Assembly: GCA_009778475.1 (NCBI GenBank)
Contig: WRJS01000024.1
Coordinates: 1 to 37,004 of the forward strand
Direction: 5' to 3'
Source of the DNA: Kiritimatiellota bacterium
GTDB taxonomy: Bacteria > Verrucomicrobiota > Kiritimatiellia > RFP12 > UBA1067
DNA: 37,004 nt
The notes beneath the pieces were generated by a model. It was not told where the DNA came from. It searched no databases and saw only the letters and a program-made list of their open reading frames with translations. Position 1 is the stretch's first letter. Every line of letters starts with the position of its first letter. Made by a program: the position numbers and the translations under genes. Below, in pieces: positions 15,893 to 25,099 of the stretch.

Positions 15893-16847
15893 TACCACCG
15901 CATTGCTGAACACACTCGACCGCACACGCGCCGAAGTCGCCAACGTCGTCTTCGGGCAGGAGACCGTCATCGACTTTTGCCTCGTGGCGATCCTGTGCAA
16001 CCAGCACGCCTTGATCGAGGGCGTGCCGGGCATCGCCAAGACCCTGCTGGTGCGCACGCTGGCCGCCGTGCTGGGGTGCGACTTCGGGCGCATCCAGTTC
16101 ACGCCCGACCTCATGCCGGCGGACATCACCGGCACCAGCGTCTTCGACGTGCAGACGGGGCAGTTCCGCCTCCTGCCGGGGCCGGTGTTCACCTCGTTCC
16201 TGCTGGCGGACGAGATCAACCGCGCCCCCGCCAAGACGCAGTCCGCGCTGCTCCAGGCGATGCAGGAGCGGCGCGTCACCATCGACCGCGACACGCACGC
16301 GCTGCCGCCGGACTTCACCGTCTTCGCCACGCAGAACCCCATCGAGTATGAGGGGACGTACCCGCTGCCCGAGGCCCAGCGCGACCGCTTCATGCTCAAA
16401 ATCCCGATGGCGTATCCCGGGCAGGAGGAGGAGATGGCGCTCGCCCACGCGATGCTTTCGGATGACGCACCCGAGTCGCGCCTCGACCGCGCGCGCGTGT
16501 CCCCGACCCTCGACGGCGCGACGCTCGCGCAACTGCGCCAGTGCCTCGCGGGCGTCACGGTGCGCGACGAACTGGTGCGCTACGCCGTGGAGATCGTCCG
16601 CGCCACGCGCACGCGCGACAGTGTGCTGCTCGGCGCCGGGCCGCGCGCCACGCAGGCCCTCGTGCTGGGCGCGCGCGCGTTGGCCGCGGTGCGCGGCAAG
16701 GATTTCGTGACGCCCGACCACCTGCGCGAAATCGTCCTCCCCGTGCTGGGCCACCGCATGGTGCTGCGCCCCGAGCATGAGGTCGAAGGGCTGACCACGG
16801 AAGAGGTCATCACGCAACTCCTGACGGAGGTCGCGGTCCCCCGTTAA
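15885..16847 (+). CDS. MoxR-family AAA+ ATPase
   Basis: A 320-residue cytoplasmic AAA+ ATPase. Its relatives act as chaperones that activate or mature partner proteins, often together with DUF58/vWA proteins. Walker A has the MoxR form GVPGIAKT (residues 46-53), Walker B is LLADEINRAPAKTQSALLQAMQE (from 106), and sensor 1 is FATQNPIEYEGTYPLPEAQRDRF. The length matches the family. A GGAG ribosome binding site lies seven bases before the ATG. It is followed after 4 bp by the DUF58 gene, the most common MoxR partner, so the two products probably interact. Confidence 0.96.
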   Translation: MGDTTALLNTLDRTRAEVANVVFGQETVIDFCLVAILCNQHALIEGVPGIAKTLLVRTLAAVLGCDFGRIQFTPDLMPADITGTSVFDVQTGQFRLLPGPVFTSFLLADEINRAPAKTQSALLQAMQERRVTIDRDTHALPPDFTVFATQNPIEYEGTYPLPEAQRDRFMLKIPMAYPGQEEEMALAHAMLSDDAPESRLDRARVSPTLDGATLAQLRQCLAGVTVRDELVRYAVEIVRATRTRDSVLLGAGPRATQALVLGARALAAVRGKDFVTPDHLREIVLPVLGHRMVLRPEHEVEGLTTEEVITQLLTEVAVPR

Positions 16848-16851
16848 CGTT

Positions 16852-18177
16852 ATGCTCGTGCCGTCGAACAGATTGATTTTCTGGTGCGCGGCGACGCTGC
16901 TGCCCGCGGCGTTGCTGCTCACGCTTGCCCCGCACCTGCTGTGGCTCGCCGCGCTGCTGGCGGCGGCGGTGTGCGCGGCCGGCGCGATCGATGCGGCGCA
17001 GGTGCGCGGCACGGCCGTGTCGTTCGCGTTGCCGGAGGTGACGAATTTCTCGTGCGGGCGGCCGGGGGCGCTGAACGTGCGGCTGGCGTTCCCGGCCGCG
17101 CTGCAGGGGCGCGTGGTGCGCCTCGCGCTCGACGTCCCGGCGGAGGCGGGCGTCGCGGACGCGGTGCTGGACTGCCGTCTGCCGGCAGGCACCGAACAGG
17201 CGCACATCGCATGGACGTGCTGCCCTGTGCGGCGCGGCACGCTGACCGTCCGCCATGCGGCGTGCGAGGTCACGTCCGGCTTGGGGCTGTGGCACCGCAT
17301 CCATCGGCAGGCCGTGCGGAGCGCCCTGCGCGTGTATCCCGACCTGCGCGGCGAGCAGCGCAAGATCGCCCCCATTTTCGTGCGCCGCGCGAGCGCGGGG
17401 GCGCACGCCTGCCGGCTGGCCGGCAAGGGGCGCGAGTTCGAGAAACTGCGCGAGTATGTGCCGGGCGACGACTTGGGCGACATCCACTGGAAGGCCACCG
17501 CGCGCCGCCGCTTCCCCATCACCAAGGTCTTTCAGGCGGAGCGCACGCAAGAGGCGTACATCGTGCTGGACGTGTCGCGCCTCTCGGGGCGCCTCCTCGG
17601 CGACGACGCGCAGACCGTGCTGGACCAGTACATCCAGACCGCGCTCACGCTCGTGCTGGCGGCGGAGCGCCTGGGCGACCGCTGCGGACTGATCGTCTTC
17701 CACCGCATGGTCGTGCGCTTCCTTCCGGCGGACAGCGGCAAGCAGCATTTCGACGCCTGCCGCAACGCGCTCTACATGTTGCAGACGGAGGCGGTCGCGC
17801 CGGACTTCCGGGACCTGTTCGCGTTCCTCCGCGCCCGCATCCCCAAGCGTGCGCTGATGCTCTTCCTCACGCACATCGACACGCCCGCGCTGGCGGAGGC
17901 GTTCCTCGACGCGTCGCGCCTGGTCCTGCGCCAGCACCTGCTGGTCGTGCCGCTGCTCACCGCGCACGACGCGCAGCCGCTCTTCTCCACGCCGCCGCCC
18001 GAGACGATCGACGATGCGTTCCGCGACTTGGCCGCGCACCTGCATTGGCGCGACCTCAACGCGCTGGAGCGCCAGTTGAGGGCCCGCGGCGTGCAGTCCT
18101 CGCTCGCGCCCGTGCGCAAGGCCACCGCCGTGCTGGGCGCGCACTACCTGACCGTGAAAGAGAGGCAACTGCTGTGA
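16852..18177 (+). CDS. DUF58 family protein (MoxR partner)
   Basis: 441 residues. Two N-terminal hydrophobic segments (residues 8-45) are followed by a beta-rich region and the DUF58 signature GREFEKLREYVPGDDLGDIHW (from residue 193). The signature leads into a vWA-like fold (YIVLDVSRLSGRLLG, with Asp240 and Ser242 in a MIDAS-like DxS arrangement). DUF58 proteins almost always pair with MoxR ATPases, as here. The start has no clear Shine-Dalgarno sequence, since GGAGG is about 21 bases upstream. It may be translated by coupling to moxR, which ends 4 bp earlier. The next gene starts at a GTG overlapping the stop. Confidence 0.94.
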   Translation: MLVPSNRLIFWCAATLLPAALLLTLAPHLLWLAALLAAAVCAAGAIDAAQVRGTAVSFALPEVTNFSCGRPGALNVRLAFPAALQGRVVRLALDVPAEAGVADAVLDCRLPAGTEQAHIAWTCCPVRRGTLTVRHAACEVTSGLGLWHRIHRQAVRSALRVYPDLRGEQRKIAPIFVRRASAGAHACRLAGKGREFEKLREYVPGDDLGDIHWKATARRRFPITKVFQAERTQEAYIVLDVSRLSGRLLGDDAQTVLDQYIQTALTLVLAAERLGDRCGLIVFHRMVVRFLPADSGKQHFDACRNALYMLQTEAVAPDFRDLFAFLRARIPKRALMLFLTHIDTPALAEAFLDASRLVLRQHLLVVPLLTAHDAQPLFSTPPPETIDDAFRDLAAHLHWRDLNALERQLRARGVQSSLAPVRKATAVLGAHYLTVKERQLL

Positions 18178-19163
18178 TTGTTGACCTTCAACGCTTCCTG
18201 AACCGCAACGAGCCGCAGTGGCGCGCGCTCGAGGACGTGCTCAAACGCATCGAGCAAGACCCCGGCACGCCGCTGGGCATCGCGGACATCACGCGCCTCC
18301 ACGCGCTGTACGAGCACGCCTCCAACAATCTGGCCGAACTGAACAGCGCGGTCTCGAACCCCGAGGTGCGCAAGTACGTGGAGACGCTGGTCATGCGCGC
18401 CTACAGCGAGGTCTATTCGCAACGGGCGCGCGCGACGCGATTCTCGCCCCTGCGCTGGCTGCTGCAGACGTTCCCGCAGACCTTCCGCAAGCACGCCGGG
18501 TTTTTCGCGCTGGCGTGCGCGATCACCCTCGGCGGCATCCTGTTCGGCGGCGGCGCGATCCTCGCCGACCCGCCGTCGCGCGAGGTGCTCATGCCCTTCG
18601 GGCACGACAAGATTGACCCCCGCAAGCGCGTGGCGGAGGAGGAGAAACACAGCCTGGACAAGACGCGCGGCCGCCACGCGTTCTCGGCGCACCTGCTCCA
18701 GAACAACGCGCGCGTGTCCGTGTTCACGTTCGCGTCGGGCATCACCTACGGCATCGTCAGCGGCATCCTGCTCTTCTACAACGGGGCGATACTGGGCGCC
18801 ATCAGCACGGATTACGTCATGGCCGGGCAAGGGCGCTTCCTCGCCGCGTGGCTGCTGCCGCACGGCTCGGTGGAGATCCCCTGCATCCTGTTCGCCGGGC
18901 AGGCCGCGCTCCTGCTCGGGGCGGTCATGTTCGGCCGCCGCAGCAACCTGCGCCTCGGCCTGCGGATACGCGCCGTGCTGCCCGACCTCGTGACGCTCAT
19001 CGGCGGGGCGGTGGTGCTGCTCGCGTGGGCCGCGTTGGTGGAGTCCTTCCTCTCGCAATACCACAGCCCGCGCATCTACATTCTGAAAATCGCCTTCGGC
19101 CTCGTCGAGGCGGTGCTGCTCGCACTGTTCCTCGCGTATGGCGGGCGCGGCAAAACCACATGA
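18174..19163 (+). CDS. SpoIIM-like integral membrane protein
   Basis: 329 residues from GTG 18174, chosen because GAGAGG lies seven bases upstream and the GTGA overlaps the previous stop. The cytoplasmic N-terminal part (DLQRFLNRNEPQWRALEDVL, then NLAELNSAVSNPEVRKYVETLVMRAYSEVY) is typical of the 'stage II sporulation protein M' family outside Firmicutes. Membrane segments follow with the family sequences NNARVSVFTFASGITYGIVSGILLFYNGAILGA and LLPHGSVEIPCILFAGQAALLLG. In Bacillus SpoIIM belongs to the engulfment machinery. In non-spore-formers the homologue travels with MoxR, DUF58, DUF4129, DUF4350 and RDD genes, and its function is unknown. No sporulation genes are seen in this window. Confidence 0.93.
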   Translation: MIVDLQRFLNRNEPQWRALEDVLKRIEQDPGTPLGIADITRLHALYEHASNNLAELNSAVSNPEVRKYVETLVMRAYSEVYSQRARATRFSPLRWLLQTFPQTFRKHAGFFALACAITLGGILFGGGAILADPPSREVLMPFGHDKIDPRKRVAEEEKHSLDKTRGRHAFSAHLLQNNARVSVFTFASGITYGIVSGILLFYNGAILGAISTDYVMAGQGRFLAAWLLPHGSVEIPCILFAGQAALLLGAVMFGRRSNLRLGLRIRAVLPDLVTLIGGAVVLLAWAALVESFLSQYHSPRIYILKIAFGLVEAVLLALFLAYGGRGKTT

Positions 19164-19966
19164 AAACCACCGCGCTACAGATACAGACGCCCGAGGGCGC
19201 GACGTTCACGCTGCACGTCGCGAGCCCCCTCCTGCGCGGTGTCGCGGTGCTCATCGACCAGTGCGTGATGATGGCGCTCGCGCGCGTGCTACAGGCGTTC
19301 ATGATGATGCTCAACCTGGTCAGCCCGGACATCGCGACCGCCCTGTACGTGCTGCTGTACTTCCTGCTCTCGCTGCTCTACGCCATCATCCTGGAATGGT
19401 TCTGGCACGGGCAGACGCTCGGCAAGCGCCTCCTCCGCCTGCGCGTCATGGACGCATGCGGGCGACAACTGGCATTCTCGCAGATTGCCGTGCGCAACCT
19501 CCTGCGCGTGCTGGACAGCCTCCCCGTTTTCTACCTGCTGGGCGGCGCGGTGGCCTTCTTCTCCGCGCGCGGCCAGCGGCTGGGCGACACCGTCGCCGAC
19601 ACCGTCGTCGTCACGCTCCAGCAGCCGAAGGCGCCCAACATCCGCCCTCTGATCGCAGGGCGCTGGAACTCCCTGCGCGCGCACCCCGTGCTGGAGGCCC
19701 GCCTCCGCCAAGGCATCTCCCCTGCGGAGGCGACGCTCCTGGTGCAAGCCCTCTCCCGGCGCGACGACCTCGACCCCGCCGCCCGCCTCGCGCTCTACCG
19801 CGAGATCGCCGCCGACATCCAGTCCCGCGTCACCTTCCCCCCTACCCTGCTCGAAGACCTCACCGACGAGCAGTTCCTCCGCGACACCCTCGACTCCCTC
19901 TTCGCCTTCCATGGAAGGCACGGCATCACTGAAGAGCGCACGCGAGCGCCTTCACCACGCACGTAA
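19160..19966 (+). CDS. RDD family membrane protein
   Basis: 268 residues. An RDD domain (SPLLRGVAVLIDQCVMMAL, then HGQTLGKRLLRLRVMDACGRQL and RGQRLGDTVADTVVVTL) with three or four membrane segments is followed by a cytoplasmic tail of about 90 residues. The ATG overlaps the SpoIIM-like stop by 4 bp (ATGA). It closes the operon that begins with another RDD protein at 10230. Its 3' end overlaps the convergent HAD gene by 41 bp, so transcription of the two genes may interfere. Confidence 0.92.
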   Translation: MKTTALQIQTPEGATFTLHVASPLLRGVAVLIDQCVMMALARVLQAFMMMLNLVSPDIATALYVLLYFLLSLLYAIILEWFWHGQTLGKRLLRLRVMDACGRQLAFSQIAVRNLLRVLDSLPVFYLLGGAVAFFSARGQRLGDTVADTVVVTLQQPKAPNIRPLIAGRWNSLRAHPVLEARLRQGISPAEATLLVQALSRRDDLDPAARLALYREIAADIQSRVTFPPTLLEDLTDEQFLRDTLDSLFAFHGRHGITEERTRAPSPRT

Positions 19967-20594
19967 GGTTCGCAACGACAGGCACGCCAGCCTGTTCAAG
20001 GCGCGATGCGGACTGATGCCCTTGCGCGACAAGGATGCAGCGGGCGCCCAGCGCCTGCGCGACCTCCGCGTCGTGGAGCGTGTCGCCGACGAGCAGCACC
20101 TGCTCCGGCGGCAACGCCAGTTTCTGGAGAAGGTTCTGCCCCAGCGCCATCTTGGAATGGCCGTGGAGATTGTCCACGCCGAAGACCTCCGTGAAATAAT
20201 CGCGAATCGCGAAGTCGCCCAGCATACGGTCCAGTATGCCCTGCTCCGAAGCCGAGAGGATGGACTGCGGAAGCCCGCGCCGCCGAACCTGCTCCAGCAC
20301 GTCCCGCGCCCCGTCCTGGAGGCGTATGGACGGCTCCGCCAGAAACAGGCCGTGGAACTCGCGGGCAAGGCTGTCCCAGTCCTCGCGCGCCAAAGGGAAG
20401 TCGATCTGCCTGTAAAAATCGATGACGGGGAAGCCGAACACCGCGCGGTAACGCGCAACGTCGATACGCGCCACGCCACGGCGCGTGAGCATCGTGTTGA
20501 TGGCGCTGACGCACGCCAGCGTGTCATCCAGCAACGTCCCGTTCCAGTCCCAAACCACATATTGAATCGTATCTGCCCGCATACCCGTACTCAT
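19926..20594 (-). CDS. HAD-superfamily phosphatase (phosphoglycolate phosphatase-like)
   Basis: A 222-residue cytoplasmic phosphatase. The HAD motifs are in order: DWNGTLLDD (motif I, nucleophile Asp), ILSASEQ (motif II Ser), the Lys in GHSKMALGQN (motif III) and LLVGDTLHDAEVAQALG (motif IV). An alpha-helical cap lies between motifs I and II, as in Gph-like enzymes. The substrate is not deducible. ATG 20594 was chosen because the frame further upstream runs through promoter DNA; ATG 20582 (MRADTIQ) is an alternative. A promoter lies only 12 bp before this ATG, so the mRNA has almost no leader. Its end overlaps the convergent RDD gene. Confidence 0.92.
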   Translation of the reverse strand: MSTGMRADTIQYVVWDWNGTLLDDTLACVSAINTMLTRRGVARIDVARYRAVFGFPVIDFYRQIDFPLAREDWDSLAREFHGLFLAEPSIRLQDGARDVLEQVRRRGLPQSILSASEQGILDRMLGDFAIRDYFTEVFGVDNLHGHSKMALGQNLLQKLALPPEQVLLVGDTLHDAEVAQALGARCILVAQGHQSASRLEQAGVPVVANLTCVVKALACALQ

Positions 20595-20606
20595 GAAAAG
20601 CGTAGA

Positions 20607-20635
20607 ATCATACCTTCCCACCTTTCTGAAATCAA
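20607..20635 (-). promoter_or_regulatory. Promoter of the HAD phosphatase gene (near-leaderless)
   Basis: On the minus strand, TTGATT (20635-20630), a 17-bp spacer and TATGAT (20612-20607), then 12 bp to the ATG at 20594. The predicted 5' leader is about 5 nt, and no ribosome binding site is present. Confidence 0.65.
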
Positions 20636-20709
20636 GCCGAAATCCTCTCAAAAAAACATTGCGCCGAGAACGGGAAAACGATAACCTTTTCCAAAACTGG
20701 GAGAATACT

Positions 20710-21519
20710 ATGAAGCGCACTTGGATGAAGCTGATGACCGCTGTTTTCGGATGCTTGGCGTTTTCCGCCGCCGCGCAGACGCCGGAGGAGAACCTGCTGC
20801 ACGCCACGTTTAAGGTGTTCAACAAGGACTCGTGCGCGACGGGGTTCCTGATGAGCGACATGTCTCCGGCCGCGACGCCCACGAACGTCATCCTCATCAC
20901 CGCCAACCATGTCCTGAAAAAAGCGACGGGCGACTCGATACTCCTGGTGTGCCGCATTCAGGACGGCGACGGGACGTGGAAACGCTTTGACCACAAAGTC
21001 ATCATCCGCAATGGCACGAACGAGCTCTGGGCGGCGCACCCCGCGCAGGACATCGCCGTGCTGCGGTGCACGCTGCCGCCGGATGCGAAGTTCTTCGCGC
21101 TCCCCCGCACGGCAATCGCCAGCGAGGCGAGCGCGCAAGCGGCCGGGCTGACCGTCGGGAGCCGCCTATTCTACTTCGGCTACCCGGCGCGGGTGGAGGC
21201 CAACGCCGCCGCATTCCCGCTGCTCCGCGAGGCGATCGTGACCGCCTACCCGCTCTTCCCCGTCGCGCGCTACCCGACCCCCTTCATGACCGCCCCGACG
21301 TTCGCCGGGGACAGCGGCGCGCCCATCGCGATGCGCCAGTCGAACACCTCCATCCCGCTGGTGGTCGGGCTGGTCGTCAGCCGCACCCACAAGAACGACA
21401 CGTTCTCCAACGACGACTGGACCATCGAGTTCAAGCGCGACCTGAGCCTCGGCTCGTTCGTCCAAGCGGAATACATCCAAGAGACGTTGAACCTGCTGAA
21501 CCGCGCCGCGCAACCGTAG
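20710..21519 (+). CDS. Secreted trypsin-like serine protease
   Basis: 269 residues with a Sec signal peptide (MKRTWMKLMTAVFGCLAFSAAAQ). The catalytic triad is visible: His67 in ITANHVL, Asp114 in HPAQDIAVL and Ser202 in FAGDSGAPI. The protein is shorter than DegP/HtrA and has no PDZ domain. It is thus a stand-alone chymotrypsin-fold protease of the periplasm or exterior. A GGGAG ribosome binding site lies six bases before ATG 20710. The gene is divergent from the HAD gene. Only a weak promoter (TTGCGC near 20660) can be proposed for it. It ends 8 bp before the convergent mtaB stop. Confidence 0.9.
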   Translation: MKRTWMKLMTAVFGCLAFSAAAQTPEENLLHATFKVFNKDSCATGFLMSDMSPAATPTNVILITANHVLKKATGDSILLVCRIQDGDGTWKRFDHKVIIRNGTNELWAAHPAQDIAVLRCTLPPDAKFFALPRTAIASEASAQAAGLTVGSRLFYFGYPARVEANAAAFPLLREAIVTAYPLFPVARYPTPFMTAPTFAGDSGAPIAMRQSNTSIPLVVGLVVSRTHKNDTFSNDDWTIEFKRDLSLGSFVQAEYIQETLNLLNRAAQP

Positions 21520-21527
21520 GGGCTTGT

Positions 21528-22772
21528 TCACGCATTGACCAGCACGTCGCTTTTGATGGCGGCGGGGGTGAAGGTGAGCAGGGTGCGGCGGAGATTGGAG
21601 GGGGCGCCGGCGACGGCGCAGGGAAGGTATTCGGCACTCCAGCCGATAGCCCTCCCATGCGGGTCGTAGCGCTCGACGAGAACGGTCACGGGGCGCCCAA
21701 CAAAACGCGTCATGTAGTCCGCGCGCTTGCCTTCCGCCAAACGGAGCAACGCTCGTGCCCGTTGCTCGCGTGTCTTGGGCGCGACGGGGCCAGGCAGCCC
21801 GACGGCGGCGGTGTGAGGGCGCTCGCTGTAGGGGAAGACGTGGATGTTGGCGAAAGGGTAGTCCCCCGCAAGGGCAAGGGTATTGGCGAATGCATCTTCC
21901 GTCTCGCCGGGGAATCCGGCAATGAGGTCGGTGCCGATGGCGATGCCGGGCAGCAACGTATAAGCCACATCAAGGAACTGTCTCACGCGCCCGATCATGT
22001 AACGGCGGCGCATGAGGCGCAGGATGGTGTCGTCGCCGCTCTGGACGGGCAGGTGGAGGAAGGGGCATATCCGCGGCTCGTCCTTCATCAGGGCGAGCAG
22101 GCCGCGCTCGACGGTACCCGGCTCAATCGAGCCGAGGCGGATCCGTCCCGCCCACGGGAGGCGCAGTAGCGCACGCAGGAGGTCAACGAGGTTATTGCCC
22201 TCATCTTGATAGCACGCGGTGTTGCATCCCGTGACGACGATTTCCTGAAAGCCGCTGTCAATCAGCGCGCGCGCCTCAGCGAGGCAGTCGGCAAGGGGGC
22301 GGCTGCGCGACACGTTCCCGCGCGCGGCCGGGACGACGCAGTAGGCGCAGCCGAACGGGCAGCCGTCCTGCACTTTGATCGCGGCGCGTTGCGTGCGCGG
22401 CATTCGGAAGGCGGGGGGGGGAACGGCTGTTTCTTGCCCGAGGCGGCGCATGACGATGGCAAGCAGGTTGTCCTTCTCGGACTGCGGCACGAACACATCA
22501 ACGAGGCCGCAGAGGGCGTCGGCCTTGCAGGTCTCGGTCGCGCAGCCTGTCAGCACGATGCAGGCCTCGGGTTGCGTGGCGCGGGTGCGGCGGAGGAGTT
22601 TCATGCACTCGGCCTCGGCCTTCTGCGTGACCGCGCAGGAGTTGATGATGATGACATCCGCAGTGCCGCCGGACGGGACGCGCCGAAAACCAACGCCCTC
22701 AAACGCGGCTTCAACCTGCGAGCCTTCCGCCTGATTGAGGCGGCAACCGAAAGAACGTAGAAAGAAAGTCAT
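21528..22772 (-). CDS. mtaB: tRNA t6A37 methylthiotransferase, MtaB type
   Basis: A radical SAM methylthiotransferase of 414 residues that converts t6A to ms2t6A at position 37 of ANN-decoding tRNAs. The N-terminal MTTase domain has its cluster cysteines C10 (FGCRLNQAE), C46 (NSCAVT) and C77 (TGCATE). The radical SAM cluster is CPFGCAYC (C138, C142, C145), and GTDLIAGFPGETE follows. A short TRAM-like end (GRPVTVLVERYDP) closes the protein. The FGCRLNQAE start and INSCAVTQKAE favour MtaB over MiaB or RimO. The t6A-forming gene tsaC/sua5 lies at 36073, so two steps of the same tRNA modification are encoded in this window. A near-consensus promoter is upstream; no ribosome binding site is visible. 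Confidence 0.94.
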   Translation of the reverse strand: MTFFLRSFGCRLNQAEGSQVEAAFEGVGFRRVPSGGTADVIIINSCAVTQKAEAECMKLLRRTRATQPEACIVLTGCATETCKADALCGLVDVFVPQSEKDNLLAIVMRRLGQETAVPPPAFRMPRTQRAAIKVQDGCPFGCAYCVVPAARGNVSRSRPLADCLAEARALIDSGFQEIVVTGCNTACYQDEGNNLVDLLRALLRLPWAGRIRLGSIEPGTVERGLLALMKDEPRICPFLHLPVQSGDDTILRLMRRRYMIGRVRQFLDVAYTLLPGIAIGTDLIAGFPGETEDAFANTLALAGDYPFANIHVFPYSERPHTAAVGLPGPVAPKTREQRARALLRLAEGKRADYMTRFVGRPVTVLVERYDPHGRAIGWSAEYLPCAVAGAPSNLRRTLLTFTPAAIKSDVLVNA

Positions 22773-22807
22773 GCTTGAAAAATCAGGAATTCATAAACTT
22801 AATGAAT

Positions 22808-22836
22808 AGCATACACGTTCCCCCCTCTGCAGTCAA
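22808..22836 (-). promoter_or_regulatory. Promoter of mtaB
   Basis: On the minus strand, TTGACT (22836-22831), a 17-bp spacer and TATGCT (22813-22808), then 35 bp to the ATG. The -35 region plus spacer (TTGACYGCAGAGGGG) recurs at 23015-23001 without a good -10. The remaining part of the 22773-23080 gap has a CCCCT/AGGGG hairpin near 22875-22890 and the ftsH promoter; no gene is seen. Confidence 0.75.
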
Positions 22837-23041
22837 TCCCCGGCAGGGTACAAATTGCAATATTAAATGAGCCACCCCTGAAAAGGGGAAACAGGGGCCA
22901 GAGCCCCCCCTCCCACACCCCCCGTGCGAGCGCCACGCCGCCGCCTCATTCGCTGGTTCATTTTGCTTGCAATTCGCCAGAAAGAATTTCACGCGCGTTT
23001 CCCCTCTGCGGTCAAAAAAAAATCTGCGGCGCATTTTTACA

Positions 23042-23071
23042 TTGCCCGCAAAGGCCTAAAAAAGATATACT
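23042..23071 (+). promoter_or_regulatory. Promoter of ftsH (leaderless arrangement)
   Basis: TTGCCC (23042-23047), an 18-bp spacer and TATACT (23066-23071). The ATG of ftsH is only 9 bp after the -10, so the mRNA would start 2-3 nt before the ATG. Confidence 0.6.
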
Positions 23072-23080
23072 ACACGCTTT

Positions 23081-25099
23081 ATGGCAAAAGAAGAGCATAA
23101 CGACCTGCCACCAACCCCGCCGCCTTTGCCCGCGCAGGCGAAGGAGCGGAAGGAGGAGGGCAAAGCGATCAGCGGCGTGCTTCCGCCGAGATGGATCCCG
23201 TGGCTCATCATCGCGCTCATGGCGCTGATGATGGCGGGGCTGTATTTCCTCAAACCCGAGAGCGCCCTGCGGGAGATTGACCCGCTCGAATTCCGCCGGA
23301 TGGTTGAAGAGAGCCTTGTCGAGAAAGTGGAGTGGGTGGAGGACTCGAACGGCGCCAGTTACCTGAGCGGCCGCGAGCGGGGGGACGCCAAGAAACGCTT
23401 CCGCGTCAACCTCCCGCCGGGCGAGAACCAGAACATGAAGGACTTCCTGCTGGAGCACAACATCCAGCACCCGTTCGTCAAGCGCATCAACATGCTCATG
23501 ATGCTGCTGATGTCGCCGCTGCTGTTCCTCGTCATCGGCATCCTGCTGTTCGTCTTCATCATGCGGCAGATCAAGAGCGCGAACTCGGGCGCGATGAATT
23601 TCGGCAAGAGCCGCGCGAGGATGCTGTCGCAGGACAAGAAGAAAATCACGTTCGAGAACGTCGCGGGCATCACGGAGGCGAAGGAGGACGTGCAGGAGAT
23701 CGTCGAGTTCCTGAAGGACCCGAAGAAGTTCCAGAACCTCGGCGGGCGCATCCCCAAGGGGGTGCTGCTCATGGGGCCGCCCGGCACGGGCAAGACGCTG
23801 CTGGCCAAGGCCATCGCGGGCGAGGCGGGCGTGCCGTTCTTCAGCATCAGCGGGTCGGACTTCGTGGAGATGTTCGTGGGCGTGGGCGCGTCGCGGGTGC
23901 GCGACATGTTCGAGCAGGGCAAGAAGAACGCGCCGTGCCTCATCTTCATCGACGAGATCGACGCGGTCGGGCGCAGCCGCTTCGCGGGCCTCGGCGGCGG
24001 CAACGACGAGCGCGAGCAGACGCTCAACGCCCTACTCGTCGAGATGGACGGCTTCGAGACCTCCGAGGGGGTCATCATCATCGCGGCGACGAACCGTGCG
24101 GATGTGCTGGACCCCGCGCTGCTGCGCCCCGGCCGCTTCGACCGCCAGATCGTCATCGACCTGCCGACGCTCACCGACCGCGAGGCCATCCTCAACGTCC
24201 ATGCGGCGAAGGTGAAACTCGGGCCGGACGCGGACCTCTCGCGCATCGCGCGCGGCACGCCGGGTTTCTCGGGCGCGGACCTCGCGAACCTGCTGAACGA
24301 GGCCGCCCTGCTGGCGGCGCGCGGCAACAAGGAGGCCGTGCAGCACACCGACCTCGAGGAGGCGCGTGACAAGGTGCTGTGGGGGCGCGAGCGCAGGAGC
24401 CGCGCCATGGATGACAAAGAGCGCAGGACAACGGCTTGGCACGAGGCGGGTCACGCCCTGTTGCAGGTACTGTGCGAGCACGCCGAGCCGTTGCACAAGG
24501 TCACCATCATCCCGCGTGGGCAGTCGCTGGGCTCGACCATGTCGCTGCCGGAGAAGGACGTGCTGAACCGCACGCGCAATGACCTGCTGGACCTCTTGGT
24601 GGTGCTGGCGGGCGGGCGCATCGCGGAGGCGCTCTACACGGGCGACATCTCCACCGGCGCGCGCATGGACATCAAGATGGCCAGCGAGATCGCGCACCAG
24701 ATGGTCTGCGCCTACGGCATGAGCGACGCCTTCGGCTTCCAGTCGTTCGGGAGTAACCAGGAGACGCTTTTCCTCGGGCGCGAGGTCACGCGCAACCGCC
24801 AGTCCTACAGCGAGGAGACCGCCCGCAAGATCGACGCGGAGGTCGCGCGCCTCGTGACGGCGGCCTACGCCCGCGCGGAGCAGATGATTCTCGCGAACCG
24901 CGAGAAACTGGAGATGCTGGTCGGGCAGTTGATGGAGCATGAGACCATGGACGGCCGTGCGGTCGAGAATCTGCTCAACCCCCCGCCCCCGCCTCCCGAG
25001 CCGGACCTCTTTGACTTCGCTGCCGAAGCGCAGAAAGCCCAGACCCCGCCAACGGAGGATGCCCGTGAAGACGTGGCTGTGCCAGAACAACCGGATTGA
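23081..25099 (+). CDS. ftsH: ATP-dependent zinc metalloprotease FtsH
   Basis: A membrane-anchored AAA+ protease of 672 residues that degrades misfolded membrane proteins and some regulators. There are two membrane segments (near 38-57 and 138-161) around a periplasmic domain. The AAA domain has Walker A GPPGTGKT (232-239), Walker [12 protein letters not shown] and the second region of homology [20 protein letters not shown]. The zinc site is HEAGH (454-458), with the third ligand in [12 protein letters not shown]. The N-terminus is longer than usual and proline-rich ([12 protein letters not shown]). No ribosome binding site precedes the ATG, and the promoter suggests a leaderless mRNA. The end overlaps folP by 35 bp. 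The ftsH-folP order is also found in E. coli. Confidence 0.98.
   Translation: MAKEEHNDLPPTPPPLPAQAKERKEEGKAISGVLPPRWIPWLIIALMALMMAGLYFLKPESALREIDPLEFRRMVEESLVEKVEWVEDSNGASYLSGRERGDAKKRFRVNLPPGENQNMKDFLLEHNIQHPFVKRINMLMMLLMSPLLFLVIGILLFVFIMRQIKSANSGAMNFGKSRARMLSQDKKKITFENVAGITEAKEDVQEIVEFLKDPKKFQNLGGRIPKGVLLMGPPGTGKTLLAKAIAGEAGVPFFSISGSDFVEMFVGVGASRVRDMFEQGKKNAPCLIFIDEIDAVGRSRFAGLGGGNDEREQTLNALLVEMDGFETSEGVIIIAATNRADVLDPALLRPGRFDRQIVIDLPTLTDREAILNVHAAKVKLGPDADLSRIARGTPGFSGADLANLLNEAALLAARGNKEAVQHTDLEEARDKVLWGRERRSRAMDDKERRTTAWHEAGHALLQVLCEHAEPLHKVTIIPRGQSLGSTMSLPEKDVLNRTRNDLLDLLVVLAGGRIAEALYTGDISTGARMDIKMASEIAHQMVCAYGMSDAFGFQSFGSNQETLFLGREVTRNRQSYSEETARKIDAEVARLVTAAYARAEQMILANREKLEMLVGQLMEHETMDGRAVENLLNPPPPPPEPDLFDFAAEAQKAQTPPTEDAREDVAVPEQPD

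Noticed and set aside
18174-19163. Evidence for endospore formation from the SpoIIM-like gene
   Set aside because: This family is widespread in non-sporulating bacteria next to moxR/DUF58, and no other sporulation gene is present.
25059-25064. ATG 25059 as start of folP
   Set aside because: It directly abuts the GGAGG, leaving no spacing for initiation. GTG 25065 has the ideal six-base spacing.
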